Shown: piece by piece, positions 16,960-26,073 of the stretch
Numbering within the stretch: the first letter of the stretch is position 1
Layout of the letters: every line of letters starts with the position of its first letter
Assembly (NCBI RefSeq): GCF_029392015.1
Contig: NZ_CP113925.1
Coordinates: 372,001-436,000, forward strand
Source: Bifidobacterium sp. ESL0728
GTDB taxonomy: Bacteria; Actinomycetota; Actinomycetes; Actinomycetales; Bifidobacteriaceae
Reading direction: 5' to 3'
DNA: 64,000 bases
Notes under the pieces: generated by a model
The model's input: only the letters and a program-made list of their open reading frames with translations
Told to the model about the DNA's origin: nothing
Database searches by the model: none
Translations under genes and position numbers: made by a program

Positions 16960-17230
16960 ATCGGAAATGCAAGTCGGAATTGCGATTGGGACGCTTGTGG
17001 CGGCTGATACGTCGCGTTTGCAAGGAGCAATTGCATATGTGACGGTGAGTGGCGTTTATGCGTCTCGAACGCAAGGTTGTGTTGTATTTGTGACGCTTGG
17101 GGGATTCATGGCGTCGCGTTTGCAAGGTGAGATTTGATATGTGACGGTGAGTGGCGTCTATGCGTCTCGAACGCAGGATGAGATTGCGTATGCGACGAGT
17201 GGAAGAGTGGCAGCGTCGTAAACGCAATTG
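16960..17230. repeat. 51-bp repeat array, downstream copy
   Basis: Unit starts at 16960, 17011, 17062, 17113, 17164 and 17215 are exactly 51 bp apart. GTCGCGTTTGCAA units alternate with GTCTCGAACGCA units, giving a higher-order 102-bp period. A further degenerate unit may begin near 16906. It ends about 30 bases before the prs stop codon. Confidence 0.75.
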
Positions 17231-17262
17231 GGTTGGCGGTCACGCGTACATGGGCTGGCCGA

Positions 17263-18276
17263 TTACGCGTACATGTTGCGCGGGTGCATGTCGTCGGGGA
17301 GGCCTTCCATCAGGCCGGAGACCGAGCCGGACTCGAAAACCGAGCGGATGCCGGCGGCCAGCAGCGGGGCGATGGAGAGCACGGTCATGTTCGGCAGACG
17401 CTTCTCCTCGGGAACCGGAACGGTGTCCATCAACACGATTTCGCGCGCACCGCAGTTTTTGAGCCGCTCGACGGCCGGCCCGGACAAAAGCCCGTGGGTG
17501 GCGACGAGCGTCACCGACTGCGCGCCGGCCTCGCGCAGGGTACGCACGGCCTCGCAAATGGTGCCGGCGGTGTCGATCATATCGTCGACGACCACGCAGT
17601 CGCGCCCGCGCACTTCGCCGATGATGCCATGGGCCACGGCATGGTTCGGACGAGTGACGTCGCGGGTCTTATGGATAAAAGCAAGCGGCAGTCCGCCGAG
17701 TTTGGCGGCCCAGCGTTCGGAAACCTTGATGCGGCCTGCATCAGGGGAGACGATGGTCGCGTTTTCAAGCGGCATCGAGTTCTTCACGTAATCAAGCAGC
17801 ACCGGCATCGCGGTCAGGTGGTCGACCGGCCCGTCGAAGAAGCCCTGCTCCTGCGAGGCGTGCAGGTCGACGGTCATGATGCGGTCGGCTCCGGCGCTCT
17901 GGAAGAGGTCGAACATCAGGCGGGCGGTGATGGGCTCGCGGCCCAGGCCCTTCTTGTCCTGACGCGAATAGCCGAGGAACGGCGCGACGACGGTGATGGA
18001 GCGGGCGGAGGCGCGCTTCAAGGCGTCGATCATCAGCAGCTGCTCCATGATCCACTTGTTGATCGGGTCGGTGTGCGATTGCAGCACGAAGACGTCCGCG
18101 CCGCGCACCGGCTCGGTATAACGAACATACATCTCGCCGTTCGCGAAGTCATAAGCGGTGGTTTCAAGCGGCACGGTACCCAGACACTCGGCCGTGGCCG
18201 TTGCCTGTTCCGGATACGCTCGACCTGTCACCAATGCCAGTCGTTTTTTGGGCTTTCCTTCAAGAATCGCCGACAT
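17263..18276 (-). CDS. prs: Ribose-phosphate pyrophosphokinase
   Basis: A 337-residue PRPP synthetase: ribose 5-phosphate plus ATP gives PRPP plus AMP, feeding purine, pyrimidine, NAD, histidine and tryptophan synthesis (trpD in this window uses PRPP). It shows FANGEMYVRY, LQSHTDPINKWIMEQL, the catalytic flexible-loop region GYSRQDKKGLGREPITARL, VDLHASQEQGFF, and the PRPP-binding VVVDDMIDTAGT. Length is slightly above the usual 315. GGAAGG precedes the ATG at 18276. No terminator is seen at its 3-prime end, where the 51-bp array begins. Confidence 0.95.
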   Translation of the reverse strand: MSAILEGKPKKRLALVTGRAYPEQATATAECLGTVPLETTAYDFANGEMYVRYTEPVRGADVFVLQSHTDPINKWIMEQLLMIDALKRASARSITVVAPFLGYSRQDKKGLGREPITARLMFDLFQSAGADRIMTVDLHASQEQGFFDGPVDHLTAMPVLLDYVKNSMPLENATIVSPDAGRIKVSERWAAKLGGLPLAFIHKTRDVTRPNHAVAHGIIGEVRGRDCVVVDDMIDTAGTICEAVRTLREAGAQSVTLVATHGLLSGPAVERLKNCGAREIVLMDTVPVPEEKRLPNMTVLSIAPLLAAGIRSVFESGSVSGLMEGLPDDMHPRNMYA

Positions 18277-18385
18277 ATCTCGCCTTCCGCTTTATCGTCT
18301 CTGCGCCCGTATCGGCAACCCGGCATTATATGAACCGGATGCGGCGGAACAAGGATGGATCACAAGAAACCTCTTCTAATATAGC

Positions 18386-18429
18386 GCAACCCCGCGCAAA
18401 TCGTCGGAAGGCGGGTTGCGCGGGGCTGC
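18386..18429 (-). terminator. GC-rich hairpin after the zinc-ribbon membrane protein gene
   Basis: CCCCGCGCAA (18390-18399) pairs with TTGCGCGGGG (18416-18425); the stem continues past one mismatch. It lies between the stop at 18529 and the prs start at 18276, both on the minus strand. Confidence 0.6.
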
Positions 18430-18528
18430 AATCATATTTTGCCGTGCTGTGGGCTTTGTTTCAGTAGACTTTTCCGCTACCGGTATACGTAATACGCCGC
18501 CTGAGATATAAGCGAACTTTGAACCATA

Positions 18529-21500
18529 TCAGTCAAAATCATGGAACTTCACGTTCACCTTGTTGCCGTCAATGCTGAACGTTCCCTTCATTTCGTTGAT
18601 GTTGCATTTGGTGTTTTCCGATTCCCAGTCATCGTCGTAGAAGTAGCGATATTTGTAATAGAAGTCCATTTCGCCGCTGTTGGCTGCGGTGGTGAACGAC
18701 GAGTCGCTCATATTGGCCTCGTCGACTTCGGGATAGGAACTGACGCTCCAGGAGAAATCCGAATAATCCGAATTGTTTTGATAATACGAATCGCCGAATG
18801 GGCAACCGTCTGGCTCGGCGTCCGTGGACGAGGCGCATTCGTCGATTTTCTTCTTGACTTCCTCATTGAGGGCGTCTTTGAGTTTGTCTGTCGGCTTTGC
18901 CGTGAGGGTATTGTCATCGCTTGGAGCAGAGGAACCGCCGTTCGGTGAAACCGGCTCCAACGAAAGTGTATTACAGGTCATGTAATCGCTCGCCGCCGCT
19001 TTGACGGTGTAGGTGCCGGGGTAGGCCTTGAAACTGTATGCCTTGTTCGATCGCGACCCTGAGCTGCCGGTATCGCTTGAATTTTCGTCGGTAATGCTGA
19101 TGCCGTTGATATTCAGCTCTTTGACCGCGTTCGGCCCGGAAACATGCAGGTTCGAGACCAACGGGGTGGTGATGACCCATTTGTTGAAAATAAGCAGTTG
19201 ACGGCCTTTTGAAGCCAAATTCAACGTTTCGTTGTGGGTTTTGCCTGAAAGGGTGTAGGTAAGGCTCACCGAGGTCGAGCCATCGGCGTTCCTCGTGGTG
19301 GAGGTCGCGCGAGCGTTGGAAATAGTGGAGCCCTGCTTTGCGGCTTTATTCGTCAGTAGTGCGGCTTTCTTGCCGCTTACTTGCGGGTCGGCGATGGCAT
19401 TAGCATGGTCGAAGTCACCGGAGGCGATGGCGTCGGTGTATTGGTTGACCACCGTCTTCGCGCTGAACACCGTCGCGTTCAGCACACCATAGACGATGCC
19501 GAGCAACACGCATGCCCCGACAACGGCCGAGCAAATGATGATAATCCGCTTCTGCTTGGCGTTGATCGGCTTTGCCGTACTTGCGGCTCCACTCAGCGCC
19601 GGTGGGACGAGGTTCTCTTGGGGGCTGTCGTCGGCGAAAGTCGACATATACGTTTCGGCGGGACTCGCAAGGGCATCGCTGCCATCGCCGGCCATCGAAC
19701 GCATATATTCGCCGTTGACCGGTTGGGTTCCAGGCAGGGGGCTGGGCCCGTTGCCCTGCGGCGTGCCGGCTTGACTTGGAGCCGGGAGCGGACCGGTCGA
19801 TGCAGGATTCGGCGTGGGCAGCGACGGACCGGATGTTGGTAGTGACGAACCTTGTGTAGGCAGTGGGAAAGTGGCATTGGCCGTTCCCTGCGGCGCGTTG
19901 GGGGAGCCCGGTACGGTGGAGCCGTTGGGGCCGGTGGAGCCGTTCGGATTGCCGGGCCAAGGGGAGCCGGCTGAGCCGGCTGAACCTTCTGGGGTATTTC
20001 CGCCGGGGCCGGCTTGCCCTCCACGCTCATTCTTCTGGGCTTTGCCGAACCGGGCGTCACATGCGTTGACATATTGGCGTACGGCGGCTGGGGTCGCTTC
20101 TACTTGCCCGCCCTTGAATATCTTCCAGAGGAAGGGCATGGATGCCACCAGCGTCGGGCCGAAAGTCATGGCCACCACTTCGATGAGGAAAGCCCAGACC
20201 ATGGCTACCAGGAAATACCACAGTTCCAACGAGATGGAGCCGTGGAGCTTTGAGGGGTCGATGCCGCCCGTCGCCGAGCTGATCACTCCGCCCAGCAGAT
20301 TCGTGGCCATGCCCGCGACACCGCCGATTTTCACCGATAGACCGGTGGCGGACACGAATGTGGCGAACAGCCAGAAGATTCCCACCGCCACAGGTTGTTT
20401 CCATGTATGCTTCCAGCCCATGTAATAGCGGTCCTGCATATTGCGGGCGGCGGCACGTAGCGCGATGTAAAGGGTGGTGAGAATGAAGACGACAATCAGC
20501 ACGATGGTTATCGCGATGAGACCGCCGGGAATGGGCAGCGCCCCGGGCGTCGTCAGTTGCGGCGGCACCGACTTGACGATATCGCCGTTGCCGTTGATTT
20601 TGGCCAGTCCGGTCCATCCGAACAACGTGAAGCAGGTGAGATCGCCCGAGACCATGCCCAAAGCTGAGAGCCCAAGGCCGCCGAACGAGGAGAACTCCAG
20701 CAGAAACAGAGGCCAGAGCGGGAATAGCGACGGGATGAACAGCAGCAGCGATGGGATCTTGACCACGAACGCCAGAACGATGAACGCCACGAGTCCGAGA
20801 ACCGTGTAGACCAGCGTATAGATGGAGAACGCCTCCACGGTGGTGCGGGCGAACCCGCGCAGGCGGTGGGCCCATCGCCATGCCGCTTTGAAGACGTTGG
20901 TGCTGTCGGGGGCGTATTGCGCCAGCGCGAAGCCAAGCAGAGCGCCGAACCCGGCGAAGACGGTGGCCATGAGGAAAGTGCGTGGCGTGGCGCCGCTGAC
21001 GAGCATCGATCCGTTTGCGCTGGACGATTGGGAACCGCCCATCAGGCTGCTGGAAAGGTCGCTGAGCGGTGATGAGCCGCCGGAGATGGCACCGCTGAAT
21101 GAAAGCGGGAAGATGGCACCGAGGATGACGTAGATGAGACCGGTCAGCAAACCGACCACAACCGAGTTGGCGATGCCGTCCCACTTGAAGCGCGAGGTCG
21201 TTTTATGGGCGAGCAGATAGGCGCCGAATGCCGCGCCGATGAGCAGCGCAACCCCGGATAGGGTCATCGGCCCCCACAACGAGATATGGGCGCCGATTTT
21301 GTCCACATCCATGCCCATGGCCGAGATTTTCAGAGAGTAGGAACCGGCCACGCCGCTGATGAGGGCGGAAACTAGTACCTGCAAGAAATTCGGCATGCTG
21401 ATGGATGCCGGGTTTCCCGAGGCTGTGGAGCCTTGTGCGGCGACTTCGGCCATATTGATGACACTGCTGAGTTTTGAAGTGATGACAATGGCATTGATCA

Positions 21501-22020
21501 GGGCCAGCACTATGGCTGCGGCCAGTCCGATGCCGAGCGAGGTCCCCATGGCTTTGAGGCTGGGTTGCGTCACCATGTCTTTGAATATTCTGCCCAGTTC
21601 GGCGGTGAACTTGGAACTTTTCTTTGGCTGCCCTGCGGGCGCGGGACTTTGAGGCCCGCTCGCCCCCGGTGTGGGTGTCGCAGTGAACGGCGTGGCGGAG
21701 GATGCCGGTTGCGTTCCGGGCGCGGCGCCGAATGGTGCAGTGGCACCGGTCGGTTGCCCGGAAGACAAGGGTATTGGAGTGCCGGCTGCAGGTGCTCCTG
21801 CCGTCGGGGAAGGGGAAGGGGCAGGGTTTTGCCTGCCCGGCAGAGGAATCGAAGGCGAGGGTGTCGGCTTGGCGGGGATCGGTGTTTTCGAGGGTGCGTT
21901 GCTTGCCGCGCCATTGAGATTCTGCGACGGCTGTGAGTCGGCGGATGCCGTGCGCTGCCCGCAGTGTGAACAGAATTTGGCGTTTTCAGGTATTGTTGCA
22001 CCGCAGTGAGGGCAAATCAT
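18529..22020 (-). CDS. Large zinc-ribbon membrane protein with TcaA-like C-terminus
   Basis: About 1163 residues. The N-terminus is a zinc ribbon (ICPHCGATIPENAKFCSHCG), followed by a Pro/Ser/Ala-rich linker to about residue 130. A membrane region with roughly ten hydrophobic segments follows, then a second Pro/Gly/Asn-rich linker at about 690-800. A single helix (about 820-845) precedes an extracytoplasmic domain resembling the TcaA/YvbJ family (VVNQYTDAIASGDFDHANAI). The C-terminal 120 residues are Ser/Asp/Tyr-rich. I chose the start at 22020, with AGGGAG upstream, because it puts the zinc ribbon at the N-terminus; the frame extends to 22125 without a site. Function unknown; TcaA-type proteins are linked to cell-envelope stress. 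Confidence 0.7.
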   Translation of the reverse strand: MICPHCGATIPENAKFCSHCGQRTASADSQPSQNLNGAASNAPSKTPIPAKPTPSPSIPLPGRQNPAPSPSPTAGAPAAGTPIPLSSGQPTGATAPFGAAPGTQPASSATPFTATPTPGASGPQSPAPAGQPKKSSKFTAELGRIFKDMVTQPSLKAMGTSLGIGLAAAIVLALINAIVITSKLSSVINMAEVAAQGSTASGNPASISMPNFLQVLVSALISGVAGSYSLKISAMGMDVDKIGAHISLWGPMTLSGVALLIGAAFGAYLLAHKTTSRFKWDGIANSVVVGLLTGLIYVILGAIFPLSFSGAISGGSSPLSDLSSSLMGGSQSSSANGSMLVSGATPRTFLMATVFAGFGALLGFALAQYAPDSTNVFKAAWRWAHRLRGFARTTVEAFSIYTLVYTVLGLVAFIVLAFVVKIPSLLLFIPSLFPLWPLFLLEFSSFGGLGLSALGMVSGDLTCFTLFGWTGLAKINGNGDIVKSVPPQLTTPGALPIPGGLIAITIVLIVVFILTTLYIALRAAARNMQDRYYMGWKHTWKQPVAVGIFWLFATFVSATGLSVKIGGVAGMATNLLGGVISSATGGIDPSKLHGSISLELWYFLVAMVWAFLIEVVAMTFGPTLVASMPFLWKIFKGGQVEATPAAVRQYVNACDARFGKAQKNERGGQAGPGGNTPEGSAGSAGSPWPGNPNGSTGPNGSTVPGSPNAPQGTANATFPLPTQGSSLPTSGPSLPTPNPASTGPLPAPSQAGTPQGNGPSPLPGTQPVNGEYMRSMAGDGSDALASPAETYMSTFADDSPQENLVPPALSGAASTAKPINAKQKRIIIICSAVVGACVLLGIVYGVLNATVFSAKTVVNQYTDAIASGDFDHANAIADPQVSGKKAALLTNKAAKQGSTISNARATSTTRNADGSTSVSLTYTLSGKTHNETLNLASKGRQLLIFNKWVITTPLVSNLHVSGPNAVKELNINGISITDENSSDTGSSGSRSNKAYSFKAYPGTYTVKAAASDYMTCNTLSLEPVSPNGGSSAPSDDNTLTAKPTDKLKDALNEEVKKKIDECASSTDAEPDGCPFGDSYYQNNSDYSDFSWSVSSYPEVDEANMSDSSFTTAANSGEMDFYYKYRYFYDDDWESENTKCNINEMKGTFSIDGNKVNVKFHDFD

Positions 22021-22300
22021 CTTTTCTCCCTGATTTTCATCTCTTCTTGACCCCAACGTTAGGGTATTACCAACGCTGCCAAGAATATGACGCAGGGTCA
22101 ACAAAACTAAAGGGTTCTGTGGCAACGTTTATCGCAAAATATGCACCTGTATCGGACTGGATTGACCGGTCGATGAAGTCGGCGGGAACCCCTAATATAG
22201 AAAAGCTATGTCTGGCGCGCTTTTGCGCCTTGAGATGGCACGCATACACACTCCTGTCGCGGAAAGACCGCGGCCGACTTTAGTCCGAAGGAGGTGGGTG
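22021..22300. other. Divergent promoter region before rpsF
   Basis: It separates the minus-strand zinc-ribbon gene from the ribosomal-protein operon and must hold both promoters. A TAATATAG stretch near 22193 is a possible -10 for the rpsF operon, but no well-spaced -35 is seen. Confidence 0.35.
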
Positions 22301-22597
22301 ATGTCTGCACACAAGTATGAACTGATGTTCATCGCCGATCCGGAGCTTGACGAAAGAGCCTTGAAGAAGCTGACCAATGAATATATGGAAATCGTCACCA
22401 AAGAGGGCGGTTCCGTTTCCGACCCCGATATCTGGGGACGCCGCAAGCTTGCCTATGAGATCGATGGCAAGACCGAAGGCAACTACGTCGTGGTCAACTA
22501 CAGCTGCGAGCCGGCAACGAACGATGAGCTGGACCGCGTCCTGAACCTGAACGAGTCCGTAATCCGCACGAAGATTCTTCGCAAGGATGTCAAGTAA
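22301..22597 (+). CDS. rpsF: 30S ribosomal protein S6
   Basis: 98 residues beginning HKYELMFIADPELDERALKK, typical of S6, with WGRRKLAYEIDGKTEGNYVV in the middle. It binds 16S rRNA with S18 in the small-subunit platform. The ATG at 22301 has a near-perfect AAGGAGGTG 5 bases upstream, which overrules the longer frame from 22208. First gene of the conserved rpsF-ssb-rpsR-rplI cluster. Confidence 0.97.
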   Translation: MSAHKYELMFIADPELDERALKKLTNEYMEIVTKEGGSVSDPDIWGRRKLAYEIDGKTEGNYVVVNYSCEPATNDELDRVLNLNESVIRTKILRKDVK

Positions 22598-22683
22598 TTC
22601 CGTTTAGGAATAATAAATTTTAGTCTATTTGCTTTTGCTTTATCATTATCGACAAAGCCAAAAGTTGGTGAGGAAGGCACGTC

Positions 22684-23340
22684 ATGGCAGCAGGAGATAC
22701 GGTTATCACGATTATCGGCAACCTTACGGCTGACCCTGAGCTGCGCACAATCGGCAGCGGGGCATCGGTCGCGAGTTTCACGATCGCTTCGACGCCGCGC
22801 ACCTATAACCGCAACACGAACCAGTGGGAAGACGGCAACGCCCTCTTCATGCGCTGCTCCGCGTGGCGGGATATGGCCGACCATTGCGCTTCCTCGCTTT
22901 CCAAGGGCATGCGCGTGATTGCGCAGGGCCGCTTGCAGCAGCGTTCGTACACCGCCAACGACGGAACAAACCGCACGGTCGTGGAGATGACGGTCGATGA
23001 GATCGGCCCGTCCCTGCGCTATGCCACCGCCCAGGTGCAACGCCAGTCCTCTTCGAACGGCGGGTTCCAAGGTAGTTCCCGCAACAACGGAGGCTATAAC
23101 GGCGGTGCCGGCAACAATGGCGGCGGTTACAGCGGCGGCTACAATGCCGGCGGCAACGGCGGATACCAGGGCGGCGCAGGCTACTCGGGCGGAGCTTCGG
23201 CTTCGCAATCCCAGCAGCAGAGCCAATCCCAGGCCCCCGCAGCTGATCCGTGGGGCGGTTCCAACAACTCGGGCGACGGATTCTCGACATTCGGAGGAAG
23301 CTCCGATTTCGGCGGGGATTCCGACGAGCCGGAGTTCTAG
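22684..23340 (+). CDS. ssb: Single-stranded DNA-binding protein
   Basis: 218 residues. The N-terminal 110 form the OB fold ([41 protein letters not shown]). A Gly/Asn/Gln-rich disordered tail follows and ends in the acidic tip DSDEPEF that recruits replication and repair partners. GAGGAAGG precedes the ATG. It lies between rpsF and rpsR as in most bacteria. Confidence 0.97.
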   Translation: MAAGDTVITIIGNLTADPELRTIGSGASVASFTIASTPRTYNRNTNQWEDGNALFMRCSAWRDMADHCASSLSKGMRVIAQGRLQQRSYTANDGTNRTVVEMTVDEIGPSLRYATAQVQRQSSSNGGFQGSSRNNGGYNGGAGNNGGGYSGGYNAGGNGGYQGGAGYSGGASASQSQQQSQSQAPAADPWGGSNNSGDGFSTFGGSSDFGGDSDEPEF

Positions 23341-23416
23341 CGATAGCCGCGGTAACGCGCAAGTTGCGTAAAGCATCAAACAAATAGACGTTTATAAGTG
23401 TTAAGGAGACATTGAT

Positions 23417-23665
23417 ATGTCACGTAAAAGGCCAAAACCACCAGTCAAGCCGTTCAAGAAAAAGCCGAACCCGCTGAAGGCTGCGAAGATCACCGAGATC
23501 GATTACAAGGACACCGCTCTGCTGCGCAAGTTCATCTCCGACCGCGGCAAGATCCGTTCGCGCCGCATCACCGGCGTGACCATCCAGGAGCAGCGTGAGA
23601 TTTCCCGCGCCATCAAGAACGCGCGCGAGATGGCTCTGCTGCCTTACGCCACCAACGGCCGCTGA
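23417..23665 (+). CDS. rpsR: 30S ribosomal protein S18
   Basis: 82 residues: basic N-terminus [17 protein letters not shown], then the S18 core with [25 protein letters not shown] and the C-terminal REMALLPY. No zinc-binding Cys are present (a Cys-free form). AAGGAG lies upstream. It partners S6 in the small-subunit platform. Confidence 0.96.
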   Translation: MSRKRPKPPVKPFKKKPNPLKAAKITEIDYKDTALLRKFISDRGKIRSRRITGVTIQEQREISRAIKNAREMALLPYATNGR

Positions 23666-23681
23666 TAGGAGGGCACGAACA

Positions 23682-24128
23682 ATGGCTGAAACTAAGGTTA
23701 TTCTTACCAAGTCCGTCTCCAACCTCGGTCACTCCGGTGACGTTGTCGAGGTCAAGTCCGGCTACGCACGCAACTACCTGATCCCGCAGGGCCTCGCCTT
23801 CGCGTGGAGCAAGGGCGCCGCTTCGCAAATCGAAGCGATGAAGCGCGCACGCCTGGCCAAGTCCGTCGCCACCCGTGAAGACGCCGTGGCCGCCAAGACC
23901 GCCATCGACGGCACCGTCGTCGAGCTGAAGGCCAAGGTCTCCGAGTCCGGCAAGCTGTTCGGCGGCATCTCCGCCATGGACATCGCAACCGCGCTCGAAT
24001 CCAAGGCCGCCGTCGATCCGAAGGCGATCAAGGTCGAGACCATCAAGACCACCGGCGAGTTCCCCGCCACCGTGGCCCTGCACCCCGAAATCTCCGCGAA
24101 CTTCACCGTCAAGGTGGTCGCCGAGTAA
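23682..24128 (+). CDS. rplI: 50S ribosomal protein L9
   Basis: 148 residues: N-terminal domain [32 protein letters not shown] (split here: [27 protein letters not shown]), the long connecting helix and a C-terminal domain ending NFTVKVVAE. The ATG at 23682 follows TAGGAGGG 16 bases after the rpsR stop, so the two are translationally linked. Last gene of the operon, followed by a terminator. Confidence 0.96.
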   Translation: MAETKVILTKSVSNLGHSGDVVEVKSGYARNYLIPQGLAFAWSKGAASQIEAMKRARLAKSVATREDAVAAKTAIDGTVVELKAKVSESGKLFGGISAMDIATALESKAAVDPKAIKVETIKTTGEFPATVALHPEISANFTVKVVAE

Positions 24129-24179
24129 TTCCGGTTTGTGCCGAAATCGGTTTTCAAAAACCGCAAGCTTAAGCAAGAG

Positions 24180-24218
24180 AAATCCCGCTGCACGTCAATC
24201 GCGCAGGCGGGATTTTTC
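24180..24218 (+). terminator. Terminator of the ribosomal-protein operon
   Basis: AAATCCCGC (24180-24188) pairs with GCGGGATTT (24207-24215), and T residues follow. It starts about 50 bases after the rplI stop. Confidence 0.8.
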
Positions 24219-24345
24219 ATTTTAAAACGATCGCGGCTATCGGCGTATACTAGATAAGTTGCGTGTTCGGGGGGTCGGAGCGCGCCAACTGTTGCCACAC
24301 CCTTCAATGCCTGTTTCGGCAAAAGTATGTTGAGGTTTAAAGAAT

Positions 24346-25764
24346 TTGCAAGAAGAACGTGTTTCCACACAGACAAAACTATCCATCGCGGCGGCTGCGC
24401 TGCTTTCCTTCATCGGGATTCTGACCGAGACTTCGTTGAATGTCTGCTTCCCGACGATGACGCGGGAATTCGGCCTGCCGCTTTCCACCATCCAGCTGCT
24501 GACCTCGGGCTACCTGCTGATGGTGACCATCGTGATGAGCACGTCGTCGTTCCTGCTCAAGCGTTTCGATACGCGTCTGCTTTTCCGCTGCGCCGTCATT
24601 GTCAGCATCGTCGGCACGGTTCTGTGCTGCCTGCCGCTCAACTACTGGCTTTTGCTGCTCGGCCGCCTGCTCCAGGCCGCGGCCACGGGCGTTTCCACAC
24701 CTTTGATGATCAACGTCATTCTCGCGCTGGTGCCGGTCAGCCGGCGCGGCACGTACGTCGGGGTGGCGAATATGGTCACCTCCTTCGCGCCCGCGCTCGG
24801 CCCCACCTACGGCGGCCTCATCAATCACTACTTCTCCTGGCGCATCATCTTTGTCTTCACGCTGCCTCTGCTGGTCATCGCGTGGATTCTGGGTGAAACC
24901 AATCTGCGCTTGAAGGCCGAGGGCGCGGGCAAGTCCTTTGACGGCATCGGATTGGTGTTGCTGAGCTTCTTCATGATCAGCTTCACCGAGATTTTCGACC
25001 AGTTCGGAGCCGGCGGCGGTTGGTCGTACAAAGTCGCCATCGCGATCTGCGCGGCAGTGGTTTTGCTCGGTCTCTTCATCTGGCGCTGCCTCGCCTCCAA
25101 GTCCCCGCTGCTGAATCTCCGTCTTTTCAAAAACGCAATCGTGAGCCTGCGGGGCGCGAATTACGCCATTCTCCAGTTCATCAACATCGGCAGCTCCTTC
25201 CTGCTTCCGGTGTTCGCCGAGAATTTCCTTGGCATCGATTCGCTGGCCGCCGGCCTGATGCTCCTGCCTGGTTCGCTGCTCGGCGCTTTCATCGCCCCGT
25301 TCGTCGGCAGACTTTACGACCGTCGAGGCCCGACGCTGGTGCTGCTGGTCTCGAACATTTCGCTGATTGTCGGCGCAAGTGCGTTGTGGGCTCTGACTGG
25401 CAAGGCGACCGTCGTGATCCTGACGCTGCTCTACATGTTCCTTCGCGCCGGGTTCAACTTCGGTTACGGCAACACGATGTCGGACGCCAGCAAATTCGTC
25501 TCCGGGGCGCAGCAGACCGATTTCAACTCGCTGTTCAACGTGCTGCAACAGTACGCCGGCTCGCTGGGGACGACGGTGCTTTCCGCGTCGCTTTCCTTGA
25601 GCGAGGCCCACATCCCGCACAACGTCAAGGCCGCTTCGGCCGCCGGCGCCACGAACGCTTTCGCCCTGCTGATTGTGCTCTCGGTGGTCGCGCTCTGCAT
25701 TACATTGGTCTCCATCAAAATCCGCAAGACCCCATCCGTCGAAATGCAGAAGGTCGAAGTGTGA
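24346..25764 (+). CDS. MFS multidrug transporter (DHA2, EmrB/LmrB-like)
   Basis: A 472-residue membrane transporter with about 14 hydrophobic segments. The helix 4-5 signature GRLLQAAATGVSTPLMINV and the motif C-like FAPALGPTYGGLINHYFSWR are those of proton-driven drug exporters. The start is TTG at 24346 with GAGG about 10 bases upstream; there is no in-frame ATG before helix 1. It follows the ribosomal-protein terminator and stands alone. Substrate unknown. Confidence 0.82.
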   Translation: MQEERVSTQTKLSIAAAALLSFIGILTETSLNVCFPTMTREFGLPLSTIQLLTSGYLLMVTIVMSTSSFLLKRFDTRLLFRCAVIVSIVGTVLCCLPLNYWLLLLGRLLQAAATGVSTPLMINVILALVPVSRRGTYVGVANMVTSFAPALGPTYGGLINHYFSWRIIFVFTLPLLVIAWILGETNLRLKAEGAGKSFDGIGLVLLSFFMISFTEIFDQFGAGGGWSYKVAIAICAAVVLLGLFIWRCLASKSPLLNLRLFKNAIVSLRGANYAILQFINIGSSFLLPVFAENFLGIDSLAAGLMLLPGSLLGAFIAPFVGRLYDRRGPTLVLLVSNISLIVGASALWALTGKATVVILTLLYMFLRAGFNFGYGNTMSDASKFVSGAQQTDFNSLFNVLQQYAGSLGTTVLSASLSLSEAHIPHNVKAASAAGATNAFALLIVLSVVALCITLVSIKIRKTPSVEMQKVEV

Positions 25765-26073
25765 CCGTTGCTTTGTGCGATTATGCGGGTGCTGCAAGCG
25801 TCGCGTTTCCTGCACAATGCAAGTAACATCACAGGGTAGGTTTCATCACATTCGCTTACGGCTGGAAAACGACTTCGTAATACTTAAATCGAAGTCTCCT
25901 GCATTATTGTTAAGGCAACCGATGCGAAAGCGTTTGTTGGTTCTCCGATCGACAAAGCCGTTTGGTGTTGAACGTTTAAAAGGAGAACGTGAGATTCGGC
26001 AAGAGCGTAGGAAGCGGCAAACGTCACCCGACATCGTGAACCAACATTGGCAATGAAGCGAAAGGGGCCGACG
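25765..26073. other. Intergenic region before pyruvate oxidase
   Basis: No convincing gene. A frame ending at 26056 would encode a 44-residue basic peptide, but nothing supports its translation. AAAGGGG before 26074 is the ribosome site of the oxidase. Confidence 0.35.

Noticed and set aside
24379..25815. 478-codon minus-strand ORF
   Set aside because: Antisense shadow of the MFS transporter; composition is dominated by Gln, Arg, Glu and Asp.
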